Shown: in pieces, positions 9,978 to 17,709 of the stretch | How the letters are laid out: each line of letters begins with the position of its first letter | How positions within the stretch are numbered: the stretch's first letter is position 1 | DNA from: Microbacterium sp. Clip185 | Lineage (GTDB): Bacteria > Actinomycetota > Actinomycetes > Actinomycetales > Microbacteriaceae | Length of the DNA stretch: 64,000 nt | Assembly: GCF_028743715.1 (NCBI RefSeq) | Contig: NZ_CP117996.1 | Location: 2,170,001 to 2,234,000, forward strand | Direction: 5' to 3' | Program-made: the position numbers and the translations under genes | The notes under the pieces: model-generated | The model's input: only the letters and a program-made list of their open reading frames with translations | Databases searched by the model: none | Told to the model about the DNA's origin: nothing

Positions 9978-10845
9978 CGTCCTGGGCGATGCCCGCCGAG
10001 TGGAGGCGACGCTGCGCCTCGACCGGGTCGATGTACTCGAGCGGATGCGGCGCGTCGACCGCGACGACGGAGTGCACGACGGTCTCGGCGAACACGTGCA
10101 CGAGGTTGTACGCCTGCGAGCCGTCCTGCGGGCGCGTGCCGCCGACGGGGACGGTGAGGTCCTGGGCATAGCAGGTCGAGGACGCGACCGAGACCGGGAT
10201 GCCGGCGAACGTCGCGAAGGTCGAGTAGTGCAGGTGACCGGCGATGATCGCGCGCACGTCGCTGCCGCGCAGCACGTCTGCGAGCGCGCGCTGATCGCGC
10301 AACTCGACGCTCGCCGCGAGCGGTAGCACACTCGGCACGGGCGGATGGTGCATGGCGAGGATCGTGCCCAGCGGTGCGGGCTGCGCCAGTTGCTCCCGGA
10401 GCCAGGCGAGCTGTGCCGGGCGCAGCTCGCCGTGATGCGCCCCGGGGACGGTCGTGTCGAGCGTGATCAGGCGGAGGCCGTCGATCTCGTCGACCCGGTC
10501 GAAGGGGGTCGTGGCAGGGTCCGCATCCAGCAGGCGCGCGCGGAACGCGCCGCGCTCGTCGTGGTTGCCCATCACCCAGAACACGGGCGCCTCCAGCTGC
10601 CGGGCGAACGGCTCGACGAGCCCGCGCAGGGCGGTGTACGCATCCGCCTCACCCAGATCGACGAGGTCACCCGTGAAGACGATGCCGTCCGGACGGATGC
10701 CGCTCGCCTCGATGCGCCCGAGAGCCCGCTCGAGCAGGCGGAGTCCGTCGACGCGGTCGAACAGCTTCGGCCCCGGCGCTCGCAGGTGGGTGTCGCTCAG
10801 GTGCAGCAGTACGCGTTCGGCCGCCGGATACTCCCCAGCACGCAT
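9928..10845 (-). CDS. Calcineurin-like metallophosphoesterase (CpdA-type)
   Basis: This 305-residue phosphodiesterase has all five metal-binding blocks of the calcineurin-like fold in order: [26 protein letters not shown] and AGHLHY. Spacing and length match the cyclic-nucleotide phosphodiesterase CpdA / Rv0805 group, though the substrate cannot be assigned. Start at ATG 10845 with GAAAGGG upstream; the longer frame to 10932 is not needed. The C-terminus ([14 protein letters not shown]) is encoded inside the end of the convergent Stealth gene: the reading frames overlap by 50 bases on opposite strands. Confidence 0.82.
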   Translation of the reverse strand: MRAGEYPAAERVLLHLSDTHLRAPGPKLFDRVDGLRLLERALGRIEASGIRPDGIVFTGDLVDLGEADAYTALRGLVEPFARQLEAPVFWVMGNHDERGAFRARLLDADPATTPFDRVDEIDGLRLITLDTTVPGAHHGELRPAQLAWLREQLAQPAPLGTILAMHHPPVPSVLPLAASVELRDQRALADVLRGSDVRAIIAGHLHYSTFATFAGIPVSVASSTCYAQDLTVPVGGTRPQDGSQAYNLVHVFAETVVHSVVAVDAPHPLEYIDPVEAQRRLHSAGIAQDVSAGRTPPTAPIPILR

Positions 10846-10977
10846 GGGTCCGTCCCTTTCACGGGCCGCTCGGGCGCGGCCATCGTTCCCGCGAATGTTA
10901 CCGGCATGTTTCGTACCGGCGGCTGAACACACGGTGAATCCCTCAGTTGCACCCGGTGACCGTTCGGGGCGGGACGC

Positions 10978-11385
10978 TCAGGAGGAGAGGACGCCCAGCT
11001 CGCCGAGAAGCCGCCGCACGCGCGCTTCGATGTCGTCGCGCACCTCGCGGACCATCTCCGCGCCCTGCCCGGCGGGATCGCGCAGCTCCCAGTCCTCGTA
11101 GCGCTTTCCCGGGAAGATCGGGCAGGCATCGCCGCATCCCATCGTGATCACGGCGTCGGCCTCGCGCACGTCGTCCGTCGCGAGCAGCTGCGGCACGTTC
11201 TCGGTGATGTCGATGCCCCGCTCGGCCATGACCTCGACCGCGACGGGGTTGATCGCGGATGCAGGCTCCGAGCCGCCCGAGCGCACTTCGACCCTGTCGC
11301 CGCCCAGCGCCCGGGCGAAGCCTGCGGCCATCTGCGAGCGTCCCGCATTGTGGACGCATACGAACAGGACGACGGGGACGCTCAT
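10978..11385 (-). CDS. arsC: Arsenate reductase, LMW-phosphatase fold
   Basis: This 135-residue protein carries the Cys-x5-Arg phosphate loop CVHNAGRS (Cys10-Arg16). Further features are SGGSEPASAINPVAVEVMAE and a tail ITMGCGDACPIFPGKRYEDW then LRDPAGQG. That tail is characteristic of ArsC proteins, including the mycothiol-dependent ArsC1/ArsC2 of Corynebacterium. It would reduce arsenate to arsenite in the cytoplasm. The start overlaps the rsmA stop as ATGA, so it is coupled to a ribosome-maturation gene rather than to an ars operon. No ArsR or arsenite exporter is in the window. Confidence 0.85.
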   Translation of the reverse strand: MSVPVVLFVCVHNAGRSQMAAGFARALGGDRVEVRSGGSEPASAINPVAVEVMAERGIDITENVPQLLATDDVREADAVITMGCGDACPIFPGKRYEDWELRDPAGQGAEMVREVRDDIEARVRRLLGELGVLSS

Positions 11386-12227
11386 GCGGACACCCGCGCG
11401 ATCCGCTGGAAGTCGTCGATCGTCAGCTGCTCGCCCCGGAGGGTCGGGTCCACGCCCGCCGCCTCGAGAACGGCACTGGCGGATGCGGCCGAGCCGCCGA
11501 ACAGCCCGGAGAGCGCCTGGCGCAGCATCTTGCGACGCTGCTGGAACGCGGCGTCCACGATGCGGAACGTCGCGACGCGCTCGGTCTCGTCGCCGCGCGC
11601 CTCGGCGTCGCGTCGGAAGCCGACGAGCACACTGTCCACGTTCGGGACCGGCCAGAAGACCTGCCGTGAGACGGTCCCCGCCAGCCGCCAGGCGCCGTAC
11701 CAGGCGGCTTTGACACTCGGGGCTCCGTAGACCTTGGAGCCTGGAGGCGCCGCGAGTCGCTCGCCGACCTCTGCCTGCACCATGACCACACCGCGCTCGA
11801 GGTGACCGAAATGCTCGAGGAAGTGCAGGAGCACGGGCACCGAGACGTTGTACGGCAGATTGGCCACGAGAACCGTGGGCTCCCCCGGCAGATCCCGGAT
11901 GGTGAGCGCATCCGCATCCACCACGCGCAGCATCCCGTCGCGCACCCCGTGCGCACGGGCCGTCGCCGGGAGGCGCTCGGCGAGACGGTGATCGATCTCG
12001 ACCGCCACCACGCTCGCCCCGGTCTCGAGGATGGCGAGGGTGAGCGAGCCGAGCCCCGGCCCGACCTCCACGACGTGCTCGCCGGCGGCGACACCGGCGA
12101 CCTGCACGATCTTGCGCACGGTGTTGGCGTCGACGACGAAGTTCTGCCCAAGTTTCTTCGTCGGAGTGACATCGAGCTCGGCGGCCAGCGCGCGGATCTC
12201 GGCCGCGCCGAGCAGGTGCACGGTCAT
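11382..12227 (-). CDS. rsmA: 16S rRNA (adenine1518-N6/adenine1519-N6)-dimethyltransferase
   Basis: RsmA/KsgA dimethylates two adenines in the 3' terminal helix of 16S rRNA. The 281-residue protein shows KKLGQNFVVD at the N-terminus, the SAM-binding motif VVEVGPGLGSLT and the catalytic NLPYNVS. It ends in the usual helical domain with RRKMLRQAL. Start ATG 12227 is supported by a -10 element seven bases upstream (leaderless). In other actinobacteria rsmA is flanked by tatD-rpf and ispE. Here tatD is about 1.8 kb away beyond a sugar transporter, no rpf gene is present, and arsC follows instead of ispE. Confidence 0.93.
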   Translation of the reverse strand: MTVHLLGAAEIRALAAELDVTPTKKLGQNFVVDANTVRKIVQVAGVAAGEHVVEVGPGLGSLTLAILETGASVVAVEIDHRLAERLPATARAHGVRDGMLRVVDADALTIRDLPGEPTVLVANLPYNVSVPVLLHFLEHFGHLERGVVMVQAEVGERLAAPPGSKVYGAPSVKAAWYGAWRLAGTVSRQVFWPVPNVDSVLVGFRRDAEARGDETERVATFRIVDAAFQQRRKMLRQALSGLFGGSAASASAVLEAAGVDPTLRGEQLTIDDFQRIARVSA

Positions 12228-12234
12228 GCCTATA

Positions 12235-12240
12235 ACCCTA
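12235..12240 (-). promoter_or_regulatory. Leaderless -10 element for rsmA
   Basis: TAGGGT on the minus strand, seven bases before the ATG at 12227; no Shine-Dalgarno sequence is present. Confidence 0.5.
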
Positions 12241-12263
12241 GACAACCGTCGAGCCAAGTCCGA

Positions 12264-12285
12264 CCCTGAGAGAACGCTGTCAGGG
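12264..12285. promoter_or_regulatory. Inverted repeat in the rsmA/sugar-transporter divergent region
   Basis: CCCTGA and TCAGGG arms are separated by ten bases. The left arm occupies the -35 position of the transporter promoter and the right arm abuts its -10, so a bound regulator would block that promoter. The regulator is unknown. Confidence 0.35.
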
Positions 12286-12286
12286 T

Positions 12287-12292
12287 TAGGGT
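12287..12292 (+). promoter_or_regulatory. Leaderless -10 element for the sugar transporter
   Basis: TAGGGT six bases before the ATG at 12299; same hexamer as the divergent rsmA promoter. Confidence 0.5.
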
Positions 12293-12298
12293 GACGAA

Positions 12299-13753
12299 AT
12301 GACCACCGAAGCACTCCCCACGGGGACGTTCTCGATGCGCAGTCCGTTCGGACGCCGGGCGATCGGACTCTCCGTCGCCGCGGCCGTGGGCGGGTTCCTC
12401 TTCGGGTTCGACTCCTCCGTCATCAACGGCGCCGTGAAATCCATCGAGGCCGACTACACGAAGGAGCCCATCCTCACGGGCTTCGTCGTCGCGGTCGCGC
12501 TGCTCGGCTGCGCCGTCGGCGCCATCCTCGCCGGCGCTCTCTCGGACCGCTTCGGGCGTCTGCGCGTCATGCTGCTGGGCTCGGTGCTGTTCCTCGTGAG
12601 CTCGGTCGGCTCCGCTCTGACCTTCAGCGTCCCCGACCTCATCGTCTGGCGTGTGCTGGGCGGACTCGGCATCGGCATCGCCTCCGTGGTCGCCCCCGCC
12701 TACATCGCCGAGGTCGCCCCGCGGCAGATCCGCGGATCGCTCGCGTCGCTGCAGCAGCTGGCCATCACGCTGGGCATCTTCGCCGCCCTGCTGAGCAACG
12801 CCGTGCTCGCCGGAGCCGCGGGCGGCAGCGCCGACAACACTCTGTGGTGGGGTCTCGACGCCTGGCGCTGGATGTTCCTCATCGGCGTGATCCCCGCCGC
12901 CGTCTACGGCATCCTCTCGTTCACAATGCCCGAGTCCCCCCGATACCTGCTCGCGAGGGGCCGCACCCAGGAGGCGAAGGATATCTTCGCCCGACTCGTG
13001 CCCGCCGCCGATCTCGACAAGACCGTCAACGAGCTCACCACGGCCATCGAAACGGATCGCAAGAACGCGAAGGCCAGTCTCGCGGGCCGCGCACTGGGGC
13101 TGAACCCCATCGTCTGGATCGGCATCATCCTGTCGGTGTTCCAGCAGTTCGTCGGCATCAACGTGATCTTCTACTACTCGACGACGCTCTGGCAGGCGGT
13201 CGGTTTCGACGAGAGCAACGCGCTGCTGGTGAGCGTCATCACGAGCGTCACCAACGTGCTCGTCACCCTCATCGCGATCTTCCTCGTCGACCGGGTGGGA
13301 CGTAAGCCGATCCTGCTCACCGGTTCCGTGCTGATGGCGCTCTCGCTGGGTGCGATGGCGCTCTCGTTCTCGTTCGCCACGGGAGAGGGCAAGGACATCT
13401 CGCTGCCCGGCGCCTGGGGGCCGGTCGCCCTCGTCGCGGCGAACCTGTTCGTCGTCGGCTTCGGCGCCTCGTGGGGCCCGCTCGTCTGGGTGCTTCTCGG
13501 CGAGATCTTCCCCAGCCGCATCCGCGGCAAGGCGCTCGGCGTGGCCGCGGGTGCCCAGTGGATCGCGAACTTCCTCGTGTCGTGGACCTTCCCGGAGCTC
13601 TCCGCCTGGTCGCTTCCGCTGACGTACCTCATGTACGCGATCTTCGCGGCCCTGTCGTTCGTCTTCGTGCTCTGGAAGATCCCCGAGACCAAGGGCATGG
13701 AGCTCGAACAGACCGAGACGCTTTTCGTCAAGAAACCCCGTCAGAAGAAGTGA
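12299..13753 (+). CDS. MFS sugar/H+ symporter (sugar porter family)
   Basis: This 484-residue, 12-helix transporter has sugar-porter signatures: GGFLFGFDSSVINGA in helix 1, SDRFGRLRVM in the 2-3 loop, PESPRYLLARG before the central loop, QQFVGINVIFYYS in helix 7, DRVGRKPIL in the 8-9 loop and PETKGMELE at the C-terminus. It resembles XylE/GalP/IolT-type proton symporters; the sugar cannot be fixed. It appears to be transcribed from its own leaderless promoter and is followed 11 bases later by a tiny charged ORF. Confidence 0.9.
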   Translation: MTTEALPTGTFSMRSPFGRRAIGLSVAAAVGGFLFGFDSSVINGAVKSIEADYTKEPILTGFVVAVALLGCAVGAILAGALSDRFGRLRVMLLGSVLFLVSSVGSALTFSVPDLIVWRVLGGLGIGIASVVAPAYIAEVAPRQIRGSLASLQQLAITLGIFAALLSNAVLAGAAGGSADNTLWWGLDAWRWMFLIGVIPAAVYGILSFTMPESPRYLLARGRTQEAKDIFARLVPAADLDKTVNELTTAIETDRKNAKASLAGRALGLNPIVWIGIILSVFQQFVGINVIFYYSTTLWQAVGFDESNALLVSVITSVTNVLVTLIAIFLVDRVGRKPILLTGSVLMALSLGAMALSFSFATGEGKDISLPGAWGPVALVAANLFVVGFGASWGPLVWVLLGEIFPSRIRGKALGVAAGAQWIANFLVSWTFPELSAWSLPLTYLMYAIFAALSFVFVLWKIPETKGMELEQTETLFVKKPRQKK

Positions 13754-13764
13754 GAGGAGCCGGC

Positions 13765-13881
13765 ATGACCAACAACTCGAAGTCGCACGAGGAGATCCGC
13801 GAAGAGCGGGAGAAGGCGCAGAAGGAGAAGGACCGCCTCGAGGCGCAGGAGGAGAAGCGCCTCGACGACGAGGACCGCTGA
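13765..13881 (+). CDS. 38-residue highly charged small protein
   Basis: The ORF is MTNNSKSHEEIREEREKAQK followed by EKDRLEAQEEKRLDDEDR. About two thirds of residues are charged, and it should form a single amphipathic or coiled-coil helix. A GGAG ribosome site lies four bases upstream of the ATG (GGAGccggc-ATG), and the gene sits between the transporter stop and a strong terminator. Translation is therefore plausible. It may act with or on the transporter. I recognise no characterised family. Confidence 0.55.
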   Translation: MTNNSKSHEEIREEREKAQKEKDRLEAQEEKRLDDEDR

Positions 13882-13903
13882 GCCCCGGAGCAGTCGCTCC
13901 CGT

Positions 13904-13966
13904 CGGAGAAACGCACGAAGGTCGGAGGATCGCTACCGTATCCTCCGACCTTCGCCGTTTTCTCCG
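13904..13966. terminator. Bidirectional terminator between the sugar transporter unit and tatD
   Basis: A perfect 15-bp inverted repeat (13916-13930 with 13940-13954, 9-base loop) is extended by a second outer arm (13904-13913 with 13956-13966, one bulged T). The right side contains TTTT. It serves the plus-strand unit and lies 39 bases past the tatD stop. Confidence 0.8.
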
Positions 13967-14005
13967 ACACGCGGAACGGATGCGGGGGCGGCGCGTGCGG
14001 CTGCG

Positions 14006-14884
14006 TCAGTCGAACGAGCCGTAGACCGCGAGCGTGTTGGCGGCGACCTGTGCCGCGAGCTCGTCCGGATCCATGCCCAGCTCGGCGGCCATGAAGCGCA
14101 CCGTCACCGGCACGAGGTAGGGCGCATTGGGACGCCCCCGGAACGGGGTGGGTGTGAGAAACGGCGCGTCGGTCTCGACGAGGATGCGATCTGGCGGCGT
14201 CACAGCGAGCGCGTCGCGCAGGTTCTGTGCGTTCTTGAACGTGACGTTGCCCGCGAACGAGAGGTAGTAGCCGCGCTCGGCCGCGATCCGCGCCATGTCG
14301 GCGTCGCCCGAGAAGCAGTGGAAGACCGTGCGCTCCGGAGCGCCCACCCGTGCGAGCGTCTCGAGCACGGCGTCGTGCGCGTCGCGGTCGTGGATCTGCA
14401 TCGCGATGCCGTGCTTCTTCGCGAGGGCGATATGCGCCTCGAAGCTCTCGTGCTGCGCCCCCAGCCCCTCGGGCTCGGTGCGGAAGAAGTCCAGCCCCGT
14501 CTCCCCGATGGCGCGCACCCGCGGCTGGGCGGCGAGCTCGTCGATGACCTCGATCGCCGCCCCCAGCCGCCCCGCGGCCGCGTAGGCGGGTGCCTCGTTG
14601 GGGTGGATCGCGACCGCGGCGAGCACCCGCGGATGCGAGGCGGCCGCCCACGCCGACCAGCGGCTCGACTCGATGTCGCCGCCGGCCTGCACGACCCCGA
14701 CGATGCCGACGGATGCGGCGCGTTCGAGCTGTTCGTCGAGCGACATCGCCTCGTCGCCGTCCTGGATCTCCAGATGGCAGTGGTTGTCGTAGAGTGCGAC
14801 GCCCAACGGCTCCGGCGCGGGCGGATAGCTGACGTCGCGGCTGCCCTTCTCGCGCTGGCGCACGTATTGGCTGGGATCGCTCAT
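14006..14884 (-). CDS. tatD: TatD family metal-dependent hydrolase
   Basis: This 292-residue TatD-type nuclease/hydrolase has the first metal motif as DNHCHLE. Other metal and active-site blocks are IHPNEAP, GETGLDFFR, IHDRDAHD, FHCFSGD and VETDAPFLTP. TatD proteins are TIM-barrel metal-dependent 3'-5' exonucleases linked to DNA repair and quality control. The ATG at 14884 lies four bases after the metG stop, so the two are cotranscribed, as in many bacteria. Confidence 0.92.
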   Translation of the reverse strand: MSDPSQYVRQREKGSRDVSYPPAPEPLGVALYDNHCHLEIQDGDEAMSLDEQLERAASVGIVGVVQAGGDIESSRWSAWAAASHPRVLAAVAIHPNEAPAYAAAGRLGAAIEVIDELAAQPRVRAIGETGLDFFRTEPEGLGAQHESFEAHIALAKKHGIAMQIHDRDAHDAVLETLARVGAPERTVFHCFSGDADMARIAAERGYYLSFAGNVTFKNAQNLRDALAVTPPDRILVETDAPFLTPTPFRGRPNAPYLVPVTVRFMAAELGMDPDELAAQVAANTLAVYGSFD

Positions 14885-14888
14885 CGGA

Positions 14889-16460
14889 TCACTGCTCGAC
14901 GCGCGGGAACAGCGGGGAGAGTCCGTTGACGCTCGTGCCGGGTCGCAGAGCGCCCCACACGCCCGCCTCGCGCAGCGGCTGGTCCTGCAGGCGCCCGAGC
15001 GACTCGGCCGCCCCGAGGGCGATCCACAGCTTTTCCGTCGCGACGGGCATGACCGGCGACAGCAGCACGGCGAGCGCGCGCAGTCCCTCGGCCGCCGTGT
15101 AGAGCACGGTACCCAGGCGCCCCGCCTGCTCGGGATCCTTGGCGAGCGCCCACGGCTCGTTCTCGGTGATGTACCCGTTGAGCGCGTCGACGATCGTCCA
15201 GATCGCCGCGATCGCCTCGTCGATGCGGAAGCGCTCCATCGCGGCGTCGGCGGATGCGGCCGCATCCGCCACGGTCTGCTGGATCGCCAGATCCGCCTCG
15301 GTGTAGGTCGCCGCGGGCGGGACGATCCCCTCTAAGTAACGCTCGATCATCGCGACCGTGCGCGAGGCGAGGTTGCCGAAGCCATTGGCGAGCTCGGCCT
15401 GATAGCGCGCCGACAGATCCTCCCAGGAGAACGAGCCGTCCTGCCCGAAGGCGATCGCGGAGAGGAAGTAGAAGCGGTACGCGTCGGAGCCGAACACATC
15501 GGTGATCTCGGTCGGCGCGATGCCGGTGAGCTTCGACTTCGACATCTTCTCGCCGCCCACGAGCAGCCAGCCGTGCGCGAAGACGCCGCGCGGCACCTCG
15601 AGTCCCGCCGCCATCAGCATCGCCGGCCAGATGACGGCGTGGAAGCGCAGGATGTCCTTGCCGACGACGTGATAGGCGGGCCAGCGGCGGCCGAAGTCCT
15701 CCTCGTCGACGCCGTAGCCGATCGCGGTCGCGTAGTTGAGGAGCGCATCGACCCACACGTAGATCACGTGCTGCGGATCCCACGGCACCTGGATGCCCCA
15801 GTCGAACGCCGAGCGCGAGATCGAGAGGTCCTTGAGGCCCGAGCGCACGAAGGAGACGACCTCGTTGCGCGCGGACTCGGGACGGATGAAGTCGGGGTTG
15901 TCCTTGTAGAGCTTCAGCAGCGGCTCGGCGAACTCGCTCAGCTTGAAGAAGTAGTTCTTCTCCTGCAGCAGCTCGAGAGGCTTCGAGTGGATCGCGCAGA
16001 CCTTGAGCCCCTCGAACGCGCCCGTGCCGTCGAGGATCTCGGACTCCGGCTTGAACTCCTCGCAGCCCACGCAGTACAGGGCCTCGTACTCGCCTGCGTA
16101 TATGTACCCGCGATCGTAGATGGCCTGTACGAAGCGCTTGACGCCCTCTTCGTGGCGTTCCTGGGTCGTGCGGATGAAGTCGTCGTTGGCGACGTCGAGG
16201 CTCTCCAGCAACGGGAACCATGCCTCGCTGACGAGCTTGTCCACCCACTCCTGGGGGGTGACCCCGTTGGCGGCGGCCGCGCGGAGCATCTTCTGACCGT
16301 GCTCGTCGGTGCCCGTCAGCATCCACGTGTCGTCCCCCGACTGGCGGTGCCAGCGCGCGAGCGTGTCGACGGCGACCGTCGTGTACCCGTGCCCGATGTG
16401 CGGGACATCGCTCGGGTAGTAGATCGGCGTCGTGATGTAGAAGGAACGGCCGTTGCTCAC
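14889..16460 (-). CDS. metG: Methionyl-tRNA synthetase
   Basis: This 523-residue class I aminoacyl-tRNA synthetase charges tRNA-Met. It shows YITTPIYYPSDVPHIGHGYT with the HIGH motif, a single zinc-type knuckle segment (YCVGCEEF), and the KMSKS loop in GGEKMSKSKLTGI. The length fits the short form without the C-terminal EMAP-like dimerisation domain. The GTG start at 16460 lies six bases from a TAGAAT -10 element, indicating a leaderless message. Confidence 0.96.
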   Translation of the reverse strand: MSNGRSFYITTPIYYPSDVPHIGHGYTTVAVDTLARWHRQSGDDTWMLTGTDEHGQKMLRAAAANGVTPQEWVDKLVSEAWFPLLESLDVANDDFIRTTQERHEEGVKRFVQAIYDRGYIYAGEYEALYCVGCEEFKPESEILDGTGAFEGLKVCAIHSKPLELLQEKNYFFKLSEFAEPLLKLYKDNPDFIRPESARNEVVSFVRSGLKDLSISRSAFDWGIQVPWDPQHVIYVWVDALLNYATAIGYGVDEEDFGRRWPAYHVVGKDILRFHAVIWPAMLMAAGLEVPRGVFAHGWLLVGGEKMSKSKLTGIAPTEITDVFGSDAYRFYFLSAIAFGQDGSFSWEDLSARYQAELANGFGNLASRTVAMIERYLEGIVPPAATYTEADLAIQQTVADAAASADAAMERFRIDEAIAAIWTIVDALNGYITENEPWALAKDPEQAGRLGTVLYTAAEGLRALAVLLSPVMPVATEKLWIALGAAESLGRLQDQPLREAGVWGALRPGTSVNGLSPLFPRVEQ

Positions 16461-16466
16461 CCGTAG

Positions 16467-16472
16467 ATTCTA
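16467..16472 (-). promoter_or_regulatory. Leaderless -10 element for metG
   Basis: TAGAAT on the minus strand, six bases before the GTG at 16460. It is the closest of the window's elements to TATAAT. Confidence 0.55.
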
Positions 16473-16497
16473 GGCGGCGCCCGAGGGGCGTGCCGCC
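16473..16497 (-). terminator. Possible terminator of the gan-type regulator gene
   Basis: GGCGGC-GCCC pairs with GGGC-GCCGCC around a three-base loop, with a two-base bulge. It sits between the lacI stop and the metG promoter. Confidence 0.4.
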
Positions 16498-16512
16498 CTG
16501 TGACGAGGCGGC

Positions 16513-17529
16513 TCAGGCGCTGTCTCGCACGACCAGCTCGGTCGGCAGGGTGACGCTGCGCCGCGGGGCGCCCTCGATGACCTCGAGCAGCAACGTCACC
16601 ATCTCGGCGCTGATGCGGTCCCAGGGCTGGCGCATGGTGGTCAGCGGCGGTTCGTGCGCGGCGGCGAGTCCGGAGTCGTCGAAGCCCGCCACCGCGATGT
16701 CCTCGGGCACGCGGAGACCGGCTCGGCGAAGGGCCACGACGGCACCGGCGGCCATCATGTCGGATGCGGCGAACACCGCGTCGATGTCACGGGTGCGCTC
16801 GAGCAGTCGCGACATGGCGAGCGTGCCCGATTCGCGGCTGTAGTCGCCGTGTTCGACGAGATCGGCGTCGAACGCCTCACCGAGCTCCTCCCTAAAGCCC
16901 ACGAGGCGGTAGCGCCCGCCCGGTGTGTCATCGGGCCCCGCGATCATCGCGATGCGCCGGTGTCCTCGATCGAGCAGGTACCGGGTCATCACGCGGGCCG
17001 AGCCCTCCTCGTCGACGGCGACCGCGGCCAGGTCGCCCTGATGCCCGAGCGGAAGCCCGCACGAGACGGTGGGAACACCCGCATCCAGGAGGGAATCGAG
17101 CAGCGGGTCGGCCTCGTGCGACGAGATGAGCAGCACGCCGTCGACGTGGCCTGCGCTGACGAAGTGCGCGACGTTCGCACGCTCCTCGGGCGTACCGGCC
17201 ACGAGCAGCACGAGGGTCATGGACCGCTGGGCGAGCGCTTCGGCAGCACCCCGTAGCAGGAGCGAGAAGTTGGGATCCGCGAACAGCAGATGCTGCGGCT
17301 CGGTCAGCAGGAACGCCAGCGAGCCGGCTCGCCCCGTCGCCAGCGAGCGGGCGGCGTGGTTGGCCGTATACCCGGTGCGCCTGATGGCTTCCTCGACCGC
17401 CGTGCGGGCATCGGGTGAGACCCAGTGCCCGCCGTTGATCACTCGGGAGACCGTGCCGCGCGAGACTCCCGCCGCGGCGGCGACGTCCCGGATGGTGGGG
17501 CGGCGCCGGGCGATGGTCGTGTCTTCCAC
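16513..17529 (-). CDS. LacI family regulator of the galactan operon (GanR-like)
   Basis: This 338-residue repressor has an N-terminal helix-turn-helix (TIRDVAAAAGVSRGTVSRVI, residues ~12-31), the hinge helix around HAARSLATG, and a periplasmic-binding-like effector domain. It is divergent from the GH42-transporter-GH53 operon. Two copies of a 16-bp palindrome lie in the 180-bp space between them, so it probably represses that operon and perhaps itself. The inducer is likely galactobiose or another galacto-oligosaccharide by analogy with GanR of Bacillus. The GTG start is supported by a -10 element six bases upstream. Confidence 0.85.
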   Translation of the reverse strand: MEDTTIARRRPTIRDVAAAAGVSRGTVSRVINGGHWVSPDARTAVEEAIRRTGYTANHAARSLATGRAGSLAFLLTEPQHLLFADPNFSLLLRGAAEALAQRSMTLVLLVAGTPEERANVAHFVSAGHVDGVLLISSHEADPLLDSLLDAGVPTVSCGLPLGHQGDLAAVAVDEEGSARVMTRYLLDRGHRRIAMIAGPDDTPGGRYRLVGFREELGEAFDADLVEHGDYSRESGTLAMSRLLERTRDIDAVFAASDMMAAGAVVALRRAGLRVPEDIAVAGFDDSGLAAAHEPPLTTMRQPWDRISAEMVTLLLEVIEGAPRRSVTLPTELVVRDSA

Positions 17530-17535
17530 GCGAGG

Positions 17536-17541
17536 ACTCTA
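17536..17541 (-). promoter_or_regulatory. Leaderless -10 element for the lacI-type regulator
   Basis: TAGAGT on the minus strand, six bases before the GTG at 17529. Confidence 0.5.
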
Positions 17542-17582
17542 TCGCCTGACCCCGGCCGTGCGGACACGACGTGCCGATCAAC

Positions 17583-17598
17583 CTGTGACCGGTCACAG
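17583..17598. promoter_or_regulatory. LacI-type operator O1
   Basis: CTGTGACCGGTCACAG, a perfect 16-bp palindrome with the central CG of LacI-family operators. It lies 54 bases upstream of the regulator's start codon and 112 bases upstream of the GH42 gene. Confidence 0.75.
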
Positions 17599-17622
17599 TT
17601 CGGTAACGAACGCATCACGGGC

Positions 17623-17652
17623 TTGATCGCGCCGATCCTCGATGCGCAGACT
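17623..17652 (+). promoter_or_regulatory. Possible promoter of the gan-type operon
   Basis: TTGATC (17623-17628) and CAGACT (17647-17652) are separated by 18 bases. The -10 runs into operator O2, which would place the repressor over the transcription start. The hexamers are imperfect. Confidence 0.35.
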
Positions 17653-17666
17653 GTGACCGGTCCCAG
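17651..17666. promoter_or_regulatory. LacI-type operator O2
   Basis: CTGTGACCGGTCCCAG differs from O1 at one base. It is 68 bases downstream of O1 and 44 bases before the GH42 start. Two spaced copies could support DNA looping. Confidence 0.7.
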
Positions 17667-17709
17667 TCGCACCTGACCGGGATCGACACCCTCGACCCGA
17701 CGGAGCGTC

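Noticed and set aside
10930..10977. Possible terminator after arsC
   Set aside because: Only short, imperfect inverted repeats are present.
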